Shown: piece by piece, positions 28,382 through 38,008 of the stretch | How positions within the stretch are numbered: the stretch's first letter is position 1 | Layout: every line of letters begins with the position of its first letter | Assembly: GCA_050633325.1 (NCBI GenBank) | Contig: JBOEGH010000005.1 | Coordinates: 1 to 64,000, forward strand | Reading direction: 5' to 3' | From: UBA1672 sp050633325 | Lineage (GTDB): Bacteria > Pseudomonadota > Alphaproteobacteria > Micavibrionales > Micavibrionaceae | Length of the DNA stretch: 64,000 bases | Translations under genes and position numbers: made by a program | The notes under the pieces: model-generated | Told to the model about the DNA's origin: nothing | The model's input: only the letters and a program-made list of their open reading frames with translations | The model's database searches: none

Positions 28382-29533
28382 TTATTTAACTAATTTTGAC
28401 ACTACGCCATTTTCATAAACATGTGAGCAGGACGGGTGCACATCACCATTCCCACGAATAATTGTCCAACCTTGTGATTGAAGATCTAGTATAACGCTCC
28501 ATTTTTCGGCGCTATCAACAAAGACCGCATCTTTTTCAACATCAGATGCAGATAATTGTAATATTGTATCCATATATAGGGTAAAGCCCTTAGCCATTTC
28601 AACATTTTCATCATCACCAAAATGTATTTTATAATTGCCACCGCGGCCTAATTCACCCCTAGCATCAGAAGAAAATAATGTGAAACCAAACCCTTCATGA
28701 TATTCAAATCCGCCTTGTTCTAAAACATCTATAGTTATAGAGACATCATCAACACCTAAATCAGCCAAAGCATCATTAACACCAGAAGAAATATCCTTCA
28801 AACGTGACAAACTATTCGCAACACCTTCAGAAACGCTAACACCATCCAACACTGCGAATGCATGATCTTCCTTACCAGAAGAATTTAACGCTTTTGCAAT
28901 ATTATTTGCAATGTCGAGACCTAGGGACTGCAAACTATCAACATCACGTTGCTCCACTGCCTTTTCTATTACATCACGGTTTTCTTCGTCGACACCGCGC
29001 ATCAGCGAGGACACAAACCCCGGTATTGTCATATCCAAGGTAATATTATTAATACCAACTGACTTAAGCCCTAACACAGATAACACACAAATTTCGATAT
29101 CTGTTTGAACGTCGTTATCATCGCTAATCAACTCACAACCCACTTGAGAAAATTGACGTTCCGTACGCATCTGACTGCCACGAGTGCGCAACACATCACT
29201 TGCATACATTAGACGCAATGGTCTAATCGTATTCATAAGTCTGGAAGACACTATGCGTGATACTTGCGCAGTAACATCCGACCTTATACCCATCATTCTA
29301 TGAGACACCGGATCCATAACGCGGAAAGTTTCATTTGCCAATCGCTCTCCGGGGCCAGGAGCCAACAAACTATCTTCAAACTCCAACAATGGTGGTTTTA
29401 TCCGACGGTATCCGAAAGCAGAAAATTGATCCATCAAGGATTCAATACATCTCGCCTCACCCTCAGCATATGGGGGTAAAAGATCGGCAAAACCATTGGG
29501 CAATAATGCCAGACTATCATTTTTTTTTGTCAT
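28382..29533 (-). CDS. hisZ: ATP phosphoribosyltransferase regulatory subunit
   Basis: 383 residues related to class II histidyl-tRNA synthetase but lacking the anticodon-binding domain. Needed with short-form HisG for the first step of histidine synthesis and its feedback control. Class II motif 2-like block 'RLMYASDVLRTRG' and 'ERQFSQVGCELIS' are visible. The alternative, a true HisS, is disfavoured by length, by the divergent C-terminus and by the neighbouring purA. hisG is not in the window. Confidence 0.88.
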   Translation of the reverse strand: MTKKNDSLALLPNGFADLLPPYAEGEARCIESLMDQFSAFGYRRIKPPLLEFEDSLLAPGPGERLANETFRVMDPVSHRMMGIRSDVTAQVSRIVSSRLMNTIRPLRLMYASDVLRTRGSQMRTERQFSQVGCELISDDNDVQTDIEICVLSVLGLKSVGINNITLDMTIPGFVSSLMRGVDEENRDVIEKAVEQRDVDSLQSLGLDIANNIAKALNSSGKEDHAFAVLDGVSVSEGVANSLSRLKDISSGVNDALADLGVDDVSITIDVLEQGGFEYHEGFGFTLFSSDARGELGRGGNYKIHFGDDENVEMAKGFTLYMDTILQLSASDVEKDAVFVDSAEKWSVILDLQSQGWTIIRGNGDVHPSCSHVYENGVVSKLVK

Positions 29534-29600
29534 ATATATCTCAATATATTTTCAAAGATTTAACGCATATACCATACATTTGATCTTACGCGCACGGAGA

Positions 29601-30983
29601 CTACCCGACCTTTGCAACCTTTTCAATAACTTCACACAAATCATTGACAACATTTTCTACTACAGCAGCATCATCACCTTCTGCCATGACACGAATTAAA
29701 GGTTCTGTACCAGATGGGCGCACCAAAACACGGCCATTACCCACAAGCGCCTCATCTGCCCCCAAAATAGCATTTCGAACCGTATCGGTTATTAATGGGT
29801 TATCGCCATAAAACCTAACATTTTTAAGTATTTGAGGGCATGGAGAAAACATACTCAAAGCTTCACTTGCTGGTATATCCTTATGCTTAATATAATTCAA
29901 AATCTGCAATGCAGCCAGCAATCCATCCCCAGTTGTTGAGTAATCACTCATCACCAAATGACCCGATTGCTCTCCACCTAAATTATATCCCTCTTGCCTC
30001 ATTTTTTCCACGACATAACGGTCACCAACATCCGCGCGAATAAAATCTATGTCATGATTCTGCATTAAACGTTCTAACCCTAGGTTAGACATTACAGTAG
30101 AAACAAGACCACCACTCAGCGTCCCTTGATCTTTAAACCACAAAGCCAAAGCAGCCATTAACTGGTCACCGTCAACCTTATCGCCTTTTTCATCAACCAT
30201 AATCAAACGATCAGCATCACCATCTAACGCAATACCCAGATCGGCACCATGATCAACAACCGCCTCTTGCAAAGCCCCCGTTGATGTTGCTCCATAACCA
30301 TCATTAATATTACGTCCATCGGGAGTATTACCTATCGCGATAACATCAACCTCTAACTCCCATAACACTTGCGGTGCAACCTTGTAAGCCGCGCCATGCG
30401 CGCAATCTACCACGATTTTTAGTCCTGCCAACGATTCTCTTCTCGGTATAGATCGTTTAAGAGATTCTATATATCTTCCTAATGCATCTTCCAGTCGGCT
30501 GGCCTTACCCAGATCCTCAGGTGCGACTAACTCCTCACTTAGGTCATCATCTATCTTAGCCTCAATTTCACGCTCAACATCATCCTCAAACTTAAACCCA
30601 TCAGGGCCGAACAGTTTTATACCATTGTCTTGGTATGGGTTATGGGATGCGGAGATCATAATACCTACATCCGCCCTTAATGATCTTGTCAATTTTGCGA
30701 TACCGGGTGTTGGTATAGGGCCAACCAGTATAACATCCATTCCCATGGATATAAATCCAGCACTCATTGCCTGCTCTAACATATAACCAGAAAGGCGAGT
30801 ATCCTTACCAATAACAACCCTATCCATATGTTTGGCACCACGCGCATCGCGTAAAACACTGGCCGTTGCCATCGCAACCCTAAGGGCCATATCTGCAGTC
30901 ATCGGAAAGCTATTCGCCTTGCCACGAATACCATCAGTCCCGAAATATTTCTTCTTACCCTTGGGCATATTCTCTTGTGTCAT
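29601..30983 (-). CDS. glmM: Phosphoglucosamine mutase
   Basis: 460 residues. Converts glucosamine-6-phosphate to glucosamine-1-phosphate for UDP-GlcNAc, hence peptidoglycan and LPS. The phosphoserine is S113 in 'MISASHNPYQDNGIKLFG', the metal loop is 'ALDGDADRL', the sugar loop 'GGEQSGHLV' and the phosphate loop 'RPSGTEPLIRVM'. Ends 67 bases before hisZ on the same strand. Confidence 0.97.
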   Translation of the reverse strand: MTQENMPKGKKKYFGTDGIRGKANSFPMTADMALRVAMATASVLRDARGAKHMDRVVIGKDTRLSGYMLEQAMSAGFISMGMDVILVGPIPTPGIAKLTRSLRADVGIMISASHNPYQDNGIKLFGPDGFKFEDDVEREIEAKIDDDLSEELVAPEDLGKASRLEDALGRYIESLKRSIPRRESLAGLKIVVDCAHGAAYKVAPQVLWELEVDVIAIGNTPDGRNINDGYGATSTGALQEAVVDHGADLGIALDGDADRLIMVDEKGDKVDGDQLMAALALWFKDQGTLSGGLVSTVMSNLGLERLMQNHDIDFIRADVGDRYVVEKMRQEGYNLGGEQSGHLVMSDYSTTGDGLLAALQILNYIKHKDIPASEALSMFSPCPQILKNVRFYGDNPLITDTVRNAILGADEALVGNGRVLVRPSGTEPLIRVMAEGDDAAVVENVVNDLCEVIEKVAKVG

Positions 30984-31134
30984 AAAATAGACTTTAGGCA
31001 GGCTACGCTTCTTTTACAATAAGGAATTTTATATTTAACAATTCAATTGATAATTACTGGTCTAACACCACTATAACATTGGCCTTTTTCTTGCATATAC
31101 ACCCCAAAGGACACAAAGAAAAGGAAACAAATCC

Positions 31135-32355
31135 ATGAACTCTATACAGGCAGGAATATCCATAAATAGTCCGCATGTAAAGGCTTTAGACACCAGTAAA
31201 ATGAAAATGTTTCATATATCCGAGGCATCAGAAAAACAGTACCAAGGATACATAAACGCGCAAGAAAAATTCCTTGAAACCCAGTATACCGAACATACAA
31301 ACACATCAAACAATGCATCAAACAACCAATATGCGACAGTACAAATAGACGGAAAAGTTGTAGCCACTCTTCATAATAATGGTGCAGCATCTTCATCAAA
31401 TGCAATAGGCGCAAAAATACAAAAACTATTTGCGAACGAAGAAGAAAGCCTAGCAGGACCAGAACTAGCACAAGACAGAGCGGAAAAAATTGCCGAGCTA
31501 TTAGGTGGCACAGTGGAAAAATCTTCCACTGCGATAACTCAAGCACAATTCAACGCCTCACCTCCACCACAGAGCAATATTGACTACGAGGCCATGCATG
31601 AAGACCCTATGTATGAACAATTACAAAAAACAAAACAGGCAAGAACCCTTTTCCTCGCCCAACAATTTGCGCAAAACAGTGATGAAACACAAAATAATGC
31701 ATCCATACATACACAACAAGCCGCACCATCAGGTGCAGAAGAAGTAACAGAACCTACAACTGATGAAAATGATCCAATACAAAAGTTTCTGGACTATATG
31801 AGCAAAACACCAGAAGAGCGTTGGTTTGACGCAATGCTAGCCGAGAAGGGCCTGACCAGAGAAGAGTATGACGCACTTCCTCCGGAAGAAAAACAAGCAT
31901 TAAAAATAGAGATACAAGAGAAAATAAGAGAGCGCACAACCCAAAAAGCGGAAGAAGGAACAGTAACAGCCGCACGCGACACTGATAATATAACAGGCAG
32001 TACATTCGAAGAAACAAATCAATCGCCACCCAATGGCGGTGAACACCCATTAGAATATTATCAAATACCTAAATGGTTGGCCCAACATGGCAACGAACTT
32101 TCCGGTACTCTTGGTGCAAAGCCTGATGCAGAAACGGGATCGTCCCGCGACCGCGCCGAATATGCAGGATTGGTTAACAAACACTATCAATCAACCATTA
32201 AGGACGCTGGCATATCAAGCATAGAAGATCATTACAAAGCCACTATTTTGGATCAAGACACAAGTAAAAAATTACACCAAGAAATGAATACCCGACTTAA
32301 AGAGGACACAAGGTTTCAAGAACTTGCCGATATATTAGGCAAGCAAATAAGTTAA
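31135..32355 (+). CDS. Protein of unknown function, low-complexity and helical
   Basis: 406 residues, rich in Gln, Asn, Thr and Glu, without signal peptide or membrane segment. The centre has the helical segment 'FLDYMSKTPEERWFDAMLAE' followed by 'KGLTREEYDALPPEEKQALK', a pattern seen in various alphaproteobacterial and pseudomonad proteins of unknown role. The rest matches no family I recognise. A clear ribosome site (AAGGA, 10 bases before ATG) and an upstream TTGATA/CTATAA pair with an 18-base spacer support expression. Unstructured N- and C-terminal parts flank the helical centre. Confidence 0.7.
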   Translation: MNSIQAGISINSPHVKALDTSKMKMFHISEASEKQYQGYINAQEKFLETQYTEHTNTSNNASNNQYATVQIDGKVVATLHNNGAASSSNAIGAKIQKLFANEEESLAGPELAQDRAEKIAELLGGTVEKSSTAITQAQFNASPPPQSNIDYEAMHEDPMYEQLQKTKQARTLFLAQQFAQNSDETQNNASIHTQQAAPSGAEEVTEPTTDENDPIQKFLDYMSKTPEERWFDAMLAEKGLTREEYDALPPEEKQALKIEIQEKIRERTTQKAEEGTVTAARDTDNITGSTFEETNQSPPNGGEHPLEYYQIPKWLAQHGNELSGTLGAKPDAETGSSRDRAEYAGLVNKHYQSTIKDAGISSIEDHYKATILDQDTSKKLHQEMNTRLKEDTRFQELADILGKQIS

Positions 32356-32439
32356 CGTAATGCACGTTCATAATATTTTTTGCAGCACACAAAGTTATAA
32401 ATGGTTTTTTAATAACCGTTCGTTATACTGCCAATCACT

Positions 32440-33306
32440 ATGAACACATCGCCTAGCCTTTTACAAAAACAAGATATTGCCCCCGTAAGAACACTTAAAC
32501 GGGACAGCTTGTTTGTGTTCTCAGGGCCACATAATGGCCGTGCCGTTCCTAAATGTTTAGAGCCGTGCTTGGGCGCAGATGAAAATTGGTTCGACAAAGC
32601 TCATGAGGCCATGGATTTACACATGGATACTCTTTTCAATGCATTAGAAAAATCATGTGACAACATAACTTTTATTATCGGTAATTATTCACGTTTAGTA
32701 TGTGATCTAAACGCAATGCCTGATTATGCCATAACCAGACACTCATCAGAGCACAAACATATAACGATACCGGAAAACCAACCAGATGTGTGTTGCAAAA
32801 CCCAACACAGCAAAAGGTTGGACGCGATATATTGGCCATACCACAATGAAAAAACTGCAATAATAAACGAAAAACGAAATAAACATGGTGGAGCCATTGT
32901 ACTAGACCTACACAGCTTCTCCCCCACTTGGGATCAAAAAAAGCGCAATGTAGAGCTAGGCACTCTCAGATGTGAAAAGACTCCGTTTTCACGTGCTTTT
33001 GAGGCGTATTTAAGATCACAAACAGAATATCTTTTCGTCTCGGGTGAGCCATACCGCGTAGCAGAAAGAAAACAAAATGCTGCCCCCATGATTACAAAAA
33101 ACAATGACTTACAATATTTGGGGTTAGAAATCCGTAATGACCTAATTTCAACTCCACAGGGTATAGATAAGATGGTCACTTTTTTAAAAAAATGCATAGA
33201 TCATTTAGAAAGCCACCCTGATTTAGAAAATATTATCAAACCAAGAAATATTGCAATGCCAGCAGATATAGAAGAGCCGAAATTACAAGAGAGCTGGTCT
33301 ATATAA
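32440..33306 (+). CDS. N-formylglutamate amidohydrolase family protein
   Basis: 288 residues of the FGase family, zinc hydrolases related to carboxypeptidases. Family blocks are 'FSGPHNGRAVP' near the start, 'GNYSRLVCDLNAMPDYAI', 'IYWPYHN', 'GGAIVLDLHSFSP' and 'LGLEIRNDLISTPQGID'. No hut genes lie nearby, so the substrate need not be formylglutamate. TATACT lies 10 bases before the ATG and there is no Shine-Dalgarno, so the message could be nearly leaderless. Stop is 2 bases from that of the convergent phosphatase gene. Confidence 0.85.
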   Translation: MNTSPSLLQKQDIAPVRTLKRDSLFVFSGPHNGRAVPKCLEPCLGADENWFDKAHEAMDLHMDTLFNALEKSCDNITFIIGNYSRLVCDLNAMPDYAITRHSSEHKHITIPENQPDVCCKTQHSKRLDAIYWPYHNEKTAIINEKRNKHGGAIVLDLHSFSPTWDQKKRNVELGTLRCEKTPFSRAFEAYLRSQTEYLFVSGEPYRVAERKQNAAPMITKNNDLQYLGLEIRNDLISTPQGIDKMVTFLKKCIDHLESHPDLENIIKPRNIAMPADIEEPKLQESWSI

Positions 33307-33308
33307 AA

Positions 33309-33866
33309 TCACATCCAACGTGTCGGACGTGCGGGCGCATTGTAATCCATCGGATTAGACAGGTGATCCAGCTCATTTACAGCCGGTTGAATATCCGCCC
33401 ATTTTTCACACGCGCAATGAATAACACCTAACGATGCGGGGCTGTACCCCTCTGAAAGTCTCTGCATTACAGAATCTCTTCCCTGTGCAGCCAATAAAAC
33501 CACCAATTCATAAATACACGGATTATGTGCTACCATAAGAATATTTTGATTATCATCATCAACTTTTTGTATTTCATATAAATAATCACCGACACTGCCA
33601 TCATATAATATGTCGATAAATTTTACCTTAGTTGTATCAATATCAGGAAATACCTCCGCCAAAGTTTGACGAGTGCGAACAGCAGATGAACACAATACTA
33701 CATCAGGCACATATCCTTTATGTACCATCATCTTCCCTAGAGCTTGTGCATCTTCAACACCTTGCGGGGCAAGTGCACGGCTGGCATCACTATAACCAGA
33801 TTGCGACAAAGCCATTGCATGACGTAACAAAAATAATCTTTTTCCGTTAAAATCTGATGATGTCAT
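33309..33866 (-). CDS. SixA-like histidine phosphatase
   Basis: 185 residues of the histidine phosphatase (phosphoglycerate mutase-like) superfamily. The catalytic RHG-type motif is 'LLRHAMA' with R15/H16, and the second catalytic histidine is H114 in 'MVAHNPC'. SixA removes phosphate from phosphohistidine signalling or PTS proteins; the true target is unknown. Lies 26 bases after rnd and is probably co-transcribed. Confidence 0.88.
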   Translation of the reverse strand: MTSSDFNGKRLFLLRHAMALSQSGYSDASRALAPQGVEDAQALGKMMVHKGYVPDVVLCSSAVRTRQTLAEVFPDIDTTKVKFIDILYDGSVGDYLYEIQKVDDDNQNILMVAHNPCIYELVVLLAAQGRDSVMQRLSEGYSPASLGVIHCACEKWADIQPAVNELDHLSNPMDYNAPARPTRWM

Positions 33867-33892
33867 AATAGAGAATCCCCCCTATAGATCAC

Positions 33893-35053
33893 TTATAAGT
33901 CCGCAATTTTAAAGACAGTAATCTTACCATCTTTCAAACCGATTGCCAATTTACCGTGCTTAACAGCCAGTGCATCTTCACCAAACACCTCTCTTCGCCA
34001 TCCACGTAATGCGGGAACATCCGCATCATCGCTTTGGGCTATTGCCTCAATATCCGCGGCAGATGCAATTATTTTTGGTGCAACATCATGCACTGCGCTT
34101 TGCACTTTTAACAACATTTTCAAAATATCAACCATTGCCATCGCCCCTTGCGACAAAGATGGTTTACGTTTTGGTACTGGCCAAGTATCACGCGGCGTTT
34201 CCAAACCTTTCGCAATAACTTTTAACAATTGCGCGCCAACTTTACCTTCTGCCATTTCCTTAGAAACATTACGTATCTTGGCTAATTGGTTTTTATTTTG
34301 TGGTGCTTGGTTTGCCATATCAGACAATGCATCATCACGCATAACCCATGTTTTAGGAATATCACGTTTTTGCGCCTGCATCTCTCTCCATGCCGCAAGC
34401 TCTCTTAAAACAACCAAACTCTTAGATTTAGGGGACTTTATTTTAATACGCTCCCACGCTCTATATGGGTCGTTCGCATAGGTATCAGGATTAGTCAAAA
34501 TGCGCTCTTCTTGCGCGACCCACGCCGTTCTCCCACGTTTTTCAAGCTCTGCCTTCAAATGCAGGTAAACATCACATAAATGCGTAACATCACCCAATGC
34601 ATATGTGATTTGCTTTTCACTCAACGGGCGAATAGACCAATTGGTGAATTGAGAACTTTTATCCACCTGATAACCAGACACTTGGCGCACGATATTCTCA
34701 TACCCAACCGAATCACCATACCCACAAACCATCGCCGCAATCTGTGTGTCAAAAAACGATTGCACCACTTCTCCGGTCAAATTATAGAATATTTCCAAAT
34801 CCTGGCGGCCGGAATGAAACACTTTTAGAACATCTTTGTTTGCCAACAACTCGAACAACGGAGACAAGTCAATCCCCTCAACCAAAGGGTCGATAGCCCG
34901 CGCCTTCTTATCCGGTCCACTTAACTGCACAAGGCACAGTTTTGGGTAATATGTTTTTTCACGCAGAAACTCTGTATCAATAGTAACGAATTCATGTGCA
35001 GACAATTCTTTACAAAAAGCCGCAACATCTTCTGATTTTGTAATTATGGGCAT
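33893..35053 (-). CDS. rnd: Ribonuclease D
   Basis: 386 residues. A 3'-5' exoribonuclease that trims tRNA and other stable RNA precursors. The DEDD exonuclease domain covers about residues 1-190, with D26/E28 in 'FVTIDTEFLREKTYYPKL', 'FHSGRQDLEIFY' and 'QITYALGDVTHLCDVY'. An HRDC domain follows ('LRELAAWREMQAQKRDIPKT'). Divergent from aspS across 155 bases. Confidence 0.95.
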   Translation of the reverse strand: MPIITKSEDVAAFCKELSAHEFVTIDTEFLREKTYYPKLCLVQLSGPDKKARAIDPLVEGIDLSPLFELLANKDVLKVFHSGRQDLEIFYNLTGEVVQSFFDTQIAAMVCGYGDSVGYENIVRQVSGYQVDKSSQFTNWSIRPLSEKQITYALGDVTHLCDVYLHLKAELEKRGRTAWVAQEERILTNPDTYANDPYRAWERIKIKSPKSKSLVVLRELAAWREMQAQKRDIPKTWVMRDDALSDMANQAPQNKNQLAKIRNVSKEMAEGKVGAQLLKVIAKGLETPRDTWPVPKRKPSLSQGAMAMVDILKMLLKVQSAVHDVAPKIIASAADIEAIAQSDDADVPALRGWRREVFGEDALAVKHGKLAIGLKDGKITVFKIADL

Positions 35054-35208
35054 GTTATCCTTAAAACGTTGAGAAACTCAATCATACAAAACTGTATCTT
35101 TTCGTCCAGCATTAACACGTATTTTTTAAAAAAATTAACGTGACATTGTACCGTAATGCGTTATAAATCAACGCTTACTCATAACTTATAATATATTAGG
35201 ATAAGATC

Positions 35209-37023
35209 ATGCACGCCTTTAGAACGCATAAATGTAACGCTCTTAGAAAAGAAAACGCTGGTGATAATGTAAAGTTATCTGGTTGGATACACCGCATTTA
35301 TGATTTAGGTGGGGTTCTATTCGTTATTTTACGTGACACTCATGGTCTTACACAATGTGTAATTGAAGAAGGTTCAGACCTGTTCGAAACCATCAGCGGA
35401 TGGCGCGTTGAATCTGTAATTACCGTTATCGGAACAGTTCGTGCGCGTTCAGATGAAACCATCAACGCGAAAATGGATACAGGTGAGATAGAAGTAACAA
35501 TCGATGAAGCCGAATTACAATCAGCCGCAGATGTTATTCCGTTCCAAGTATACGAAGATGACGGTGCAGGTGAAGACATTCGCCTTAGATACCGTTACCT
35601 AGACCTGCGCCGTGAAAACATGCAAAATAAAATTCGCCTTAGAAATAATGTTATCCGTACAATGCGCGAAAAAATGCACGCACAGGATTTCCAAGAATTT
35701 CAAACACCAATTCTCACGGCAAGTTCCCCCGAAGGTGCACGTGACTACCTTGTTCCATCACGCTTGCATCCGGGTAAATTCTATGCCCTACCCCAAGCAC
35801 CACAGCAATTTAAGCAAATGTTGATGATGTCAGGTTTTGATAAATATTTCCAAATCGCGCCATGTTTCCGTGATGAGGATGGACGTGCTGACCGCTTAGC
35901 TGAGTTCTACCAGCTTGATGTAGAGATGAGCTTTGTTACGCAGCAAGACGTATTCGACACAATACAACCTGTTGTTCACGGTATTTTCGATGAGTTCTCA
36001 AACTTTACAGGTAAAAAACGTGAAGTTATCTGGTGTCCGTCAATTCCATACAAAGAAGCCATGCTTAAATATGGCTCTGACAAGCCTGACCTTCGCAATC
36101 CACTGGAAATTTGCGATGTTACAGAAGTATTCGCACGCGATGATGTTGCATTTAAGGCATTTAAAGGCGTAATCGAGAAAGGCGGCGTTGTCCGTGCAAT
36201 TCGCGCACCTAAAGTATCCGACCAACCACGCAGTTTCTTTGACAAACTAAATTCATGGGCACAAGGCGAAGGAGCACCGGGATTGGGTTATGTGTTGTTT
36301 GCTGATGGTGAAGGTAAAGGCCCAATTGCTAAATTCATTCCTGAAGCCGCACAAGCAGCAATCAAGGAAATTTCAGGTTGCGAAGATGGCGATGCGATCT
36401 TCTTTATCTGCAATCAGGAACTACCCGCCGCGAAATTTGCAGGTGCTGCGCGTGATGCCATCTGTGATGCATTACCGGAAGACCATCCATCTGCACGTGA
36501 ACAAGACGTATATAAACTTGCTTGGATCATCGATTTCCCAATGTATGAATTTGATGAAACACAGCAAAAAATCGACTTCTCACATAATCCATTCTCAATG
36601 CCACAAGGCGGTATGGATGACCTTGAAAACAAAGAACCAACAGACATATATGCATGGCAATATGATTGTATTTGTAACGGTTTTGAACTTGCATCAGGTG
36701 CGATACGTAATCACAAGCCTGAGATAATGGAAAAGGCCTTTGGTATTGCCGGTTATGATAAAGATGTTCTGGAAGAAGAGTTCGGCGGAATGCTAAATGC
36801 AATGCGTTACGGCGCGCCACCACATGGTGGTTTGGCATTCGGTGTAGATCGTATCATCATGTTACTTGCCGATGAGCCTAACCTTCGTGAAGTTTACGCA
36901 TTTGTTATGAATGGTCAATATGAAGATCAAATGATGCAAGCACCAAGCGCAGTTGATGAAGAGCAACTAAAAGCTCTGCACATGAAAGTTAATGCACCAA
37001 AAAAGCTGACTGACGCGGCGTAA
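35209..37023 (+). CDS. aspS: Aspartyl-tRNA synthetase
   Basis: 604 residues, bacterial-type class II synthetase. An N-terminal OB anticodon domain ('VKLSGWIHRIYDLGGVLFVI') is followed by the catalytic core with motif 1 near 'RTMREKMHAQDFQEFQTPIL', motif 2 'FRDEDGRADRLAEFYQLD' and motif 3 'GGLAFGVDRIIMLL', and a GAD insertion domain between. Many alphaproteobacterial enzymes are non-discriminating (charge Asp and Asn tRNAs); sequence alone does not decide. Ribosome site AGGA lies 7 bases before the ATG. Confidence 0.97.
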   Translation: MHAFRTHKCNALRKENAGDNVKLSGWIHRIYDLGGVLFVILRDTHGLTQCVIEEGSDLFETISGWRVESVITVIGTVRARSDETINAKMDTGEIEVTIDEAELQSAADVIPFQVYEDDGAGEDIRLRYRYLDLRRENMQNKIRLRNNVIRTMREKMHAQDFQEFQTPILTASSPEGARDYLVPSRLHPGKFYALPQAPQQFKQMLMMSGFDKYFQIAPCFRDEDGRADRLAEFYQLDVEMSFVTQQDVFDTIQPVVHGIFDEFSNFTGKKREVIWCPSIPYKEAMLKYGSDKPDLRNPLEICDVTEVFARDDVAFKAFKGVIEKGGVVRAIRAPKVSDQPRSFFDKLNSWAQGEGAPGLGYVLFADGEGKGPIAKFIPEAAQAAIKEISGCEDGDAIFFICNQELPAAKFAGAARDAICDALPEDHPSAREQDVYKLAWIIDFPMYEFDETQQKIDFSHNPFSMPQGGMDDLENKEPTDIYAWQYDCICNGFELASGAIRNHKPEIMEKAFGIAGYDKDVLEEEFGGMLNAMRYGAPPHGGLAFGVDRIIMLLADEPNLREVYAFVMNGQYEDQMMQAPSAVDEEQLKALHMKVNAPKKLTDAA

Positions 37024-37031
37024 TATAATAA

Positions 37032-37928
37032 CTAAAAATCAAATGATACAGGTGGGGGCTTTGCGTCCTCATCTCTGTCACCGCTGCCTGCGGTATCATC
37101 ACCTGAACCTGATGTATCATCACCATTCGAACCTGAACCAGTATCCGATTCACCTGATTTACTACGGTTCATTTTATTAGAGCTATAATTGTTGGTACCA
37201 GAATCTTCATAAAGATCGAAACCCAAATCAACCCCACGATCATAACCATTTCGCATCGCGGTCTCCAACTCTCTGATTGGGGCAAATAAATCCAACTTTC
37301 CTCTATTTGGATCAAACCTGTTTGATTTAAAATCCTGAACATCTTCAATAACATCGCTTTGAATTTCAATCACTTCTTGCGTAGTATCGGCCTCTTGCAA
37401 TTCCGCTTCATGCTTTTCAATATGTTTTTTAAATTTAACAAGCTTCTTACGCTTAGTGTTTTGTGCCTTTAACACCCGTGCCTCTTCTGCCGTATCTGCC
37501 ATTTCTTCAATATTAGCATCAATTATCTCGATCTTTTCCGTCAGATCTTCTTTAATTTCAACAATTTTTGTTGCCACATGCTCATAAACATCTTCAAAAA
37601 TAGCAGCCATTTCGCGATCAAGGCGAAGCATCTCATCCCAAAAATCCTTTAATCGTCTTTTCTTCTCTGCATCATCGCGCAAAGAACCTTCAGAGGCCAT
37701 TGATGAATGCTCTCCATTAACCAAATGCTGCAAAGCATATCCAGTAGCAAAGCCTTTCAGCTCCATCATTAACTGAACTATATTTCGCAAAGATTCCTTT
37801 ACAGAACCTAAAATAAGAGATTGTGGACTTTCAAGAAAATCATTCAGTTCTTGTAACGCAATACTCTCATCATCTTCATTAACATTTACACCAACAGCAT
37901 TACCAAAATTAAGCGCCATTATCTTCAC
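37032..37928 (-). CDS. Coiled-coil protein of unknown function with Gly/Ser/Asp-rich tail
   Basis: 298 residues. Residues about 70-215 are strongly charged and helical, likely a long coiled coil ('KEDLTEKIEIIDANIEEMAD', 'KLVKFKKHIEKHEAELQEAD'). The last 50 residues are a disordered Gly/Ser/Asp tail ending 'KPPPVSFDF'. No signal peptide or membrane segment. A second ATG three codons on ('MALNFGNAV') is an equally good start. It has its own promoter, overlapping an inverted repeat, although the UbiH-like gene upstream points the same way. No family recognised. Confidence 0.72.
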   Translation of the reverse strand: MKIMALNFGNAVGVNVNEDDESIALQELNDFLESPQSLILGSVKESLRNIVQLMMELKGFATGYALQHLVNGEHSSMASEGSLRDDAEKKRRLKDFWDEMLRLDREMAAIFEDVYEHVATKIVEIKEDLTEKIEIIDANIEEMADTAEEARVLKAQNTKRKKLVKFKKHIEKHEAELQEADTTQEVIEIQSDVIEDVQDFKSNRFDPNRGKLDLFAPIRELETAMRNGYDRGVDLGFDLYEDSGTNNYSSNKMNRSKSGESDTGSGSNGDDTSGSGDDTAGSGDRDEDAKPPPVSFDF

Positions 37929-37959
37929 CCATTACATTTTTATATCATTTAATTGGTAG

Positions 37960-37990
37960 ATCATACGACCTTTGACACAAGTCTGTCAAA
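37960..37990 (-). promoter_or_regulatory. Promoter with operator-like inverted repeat
   Basis: On the minus strand TTGACA (37989-37984) and TATGAT (37965-37960) are 18 bases apart. The -35 box is one arm of a perfect inverted repeat TTTGACA-N6-TGTCAAA (37971-37990). The layout suggests a repressor site; I do not recognise the regulator. Confidence 0.55.
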
Positions 37991-38008
37991 ACACCATTAA
38001 ATACTAAA

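Noticed and set aside
28382..29533. Calling the gene histidyl-tRNA synthetase (hisS)
   Set aside because: The anticodon-binding domain is missing and it is paired with purA; HisZ fits better.
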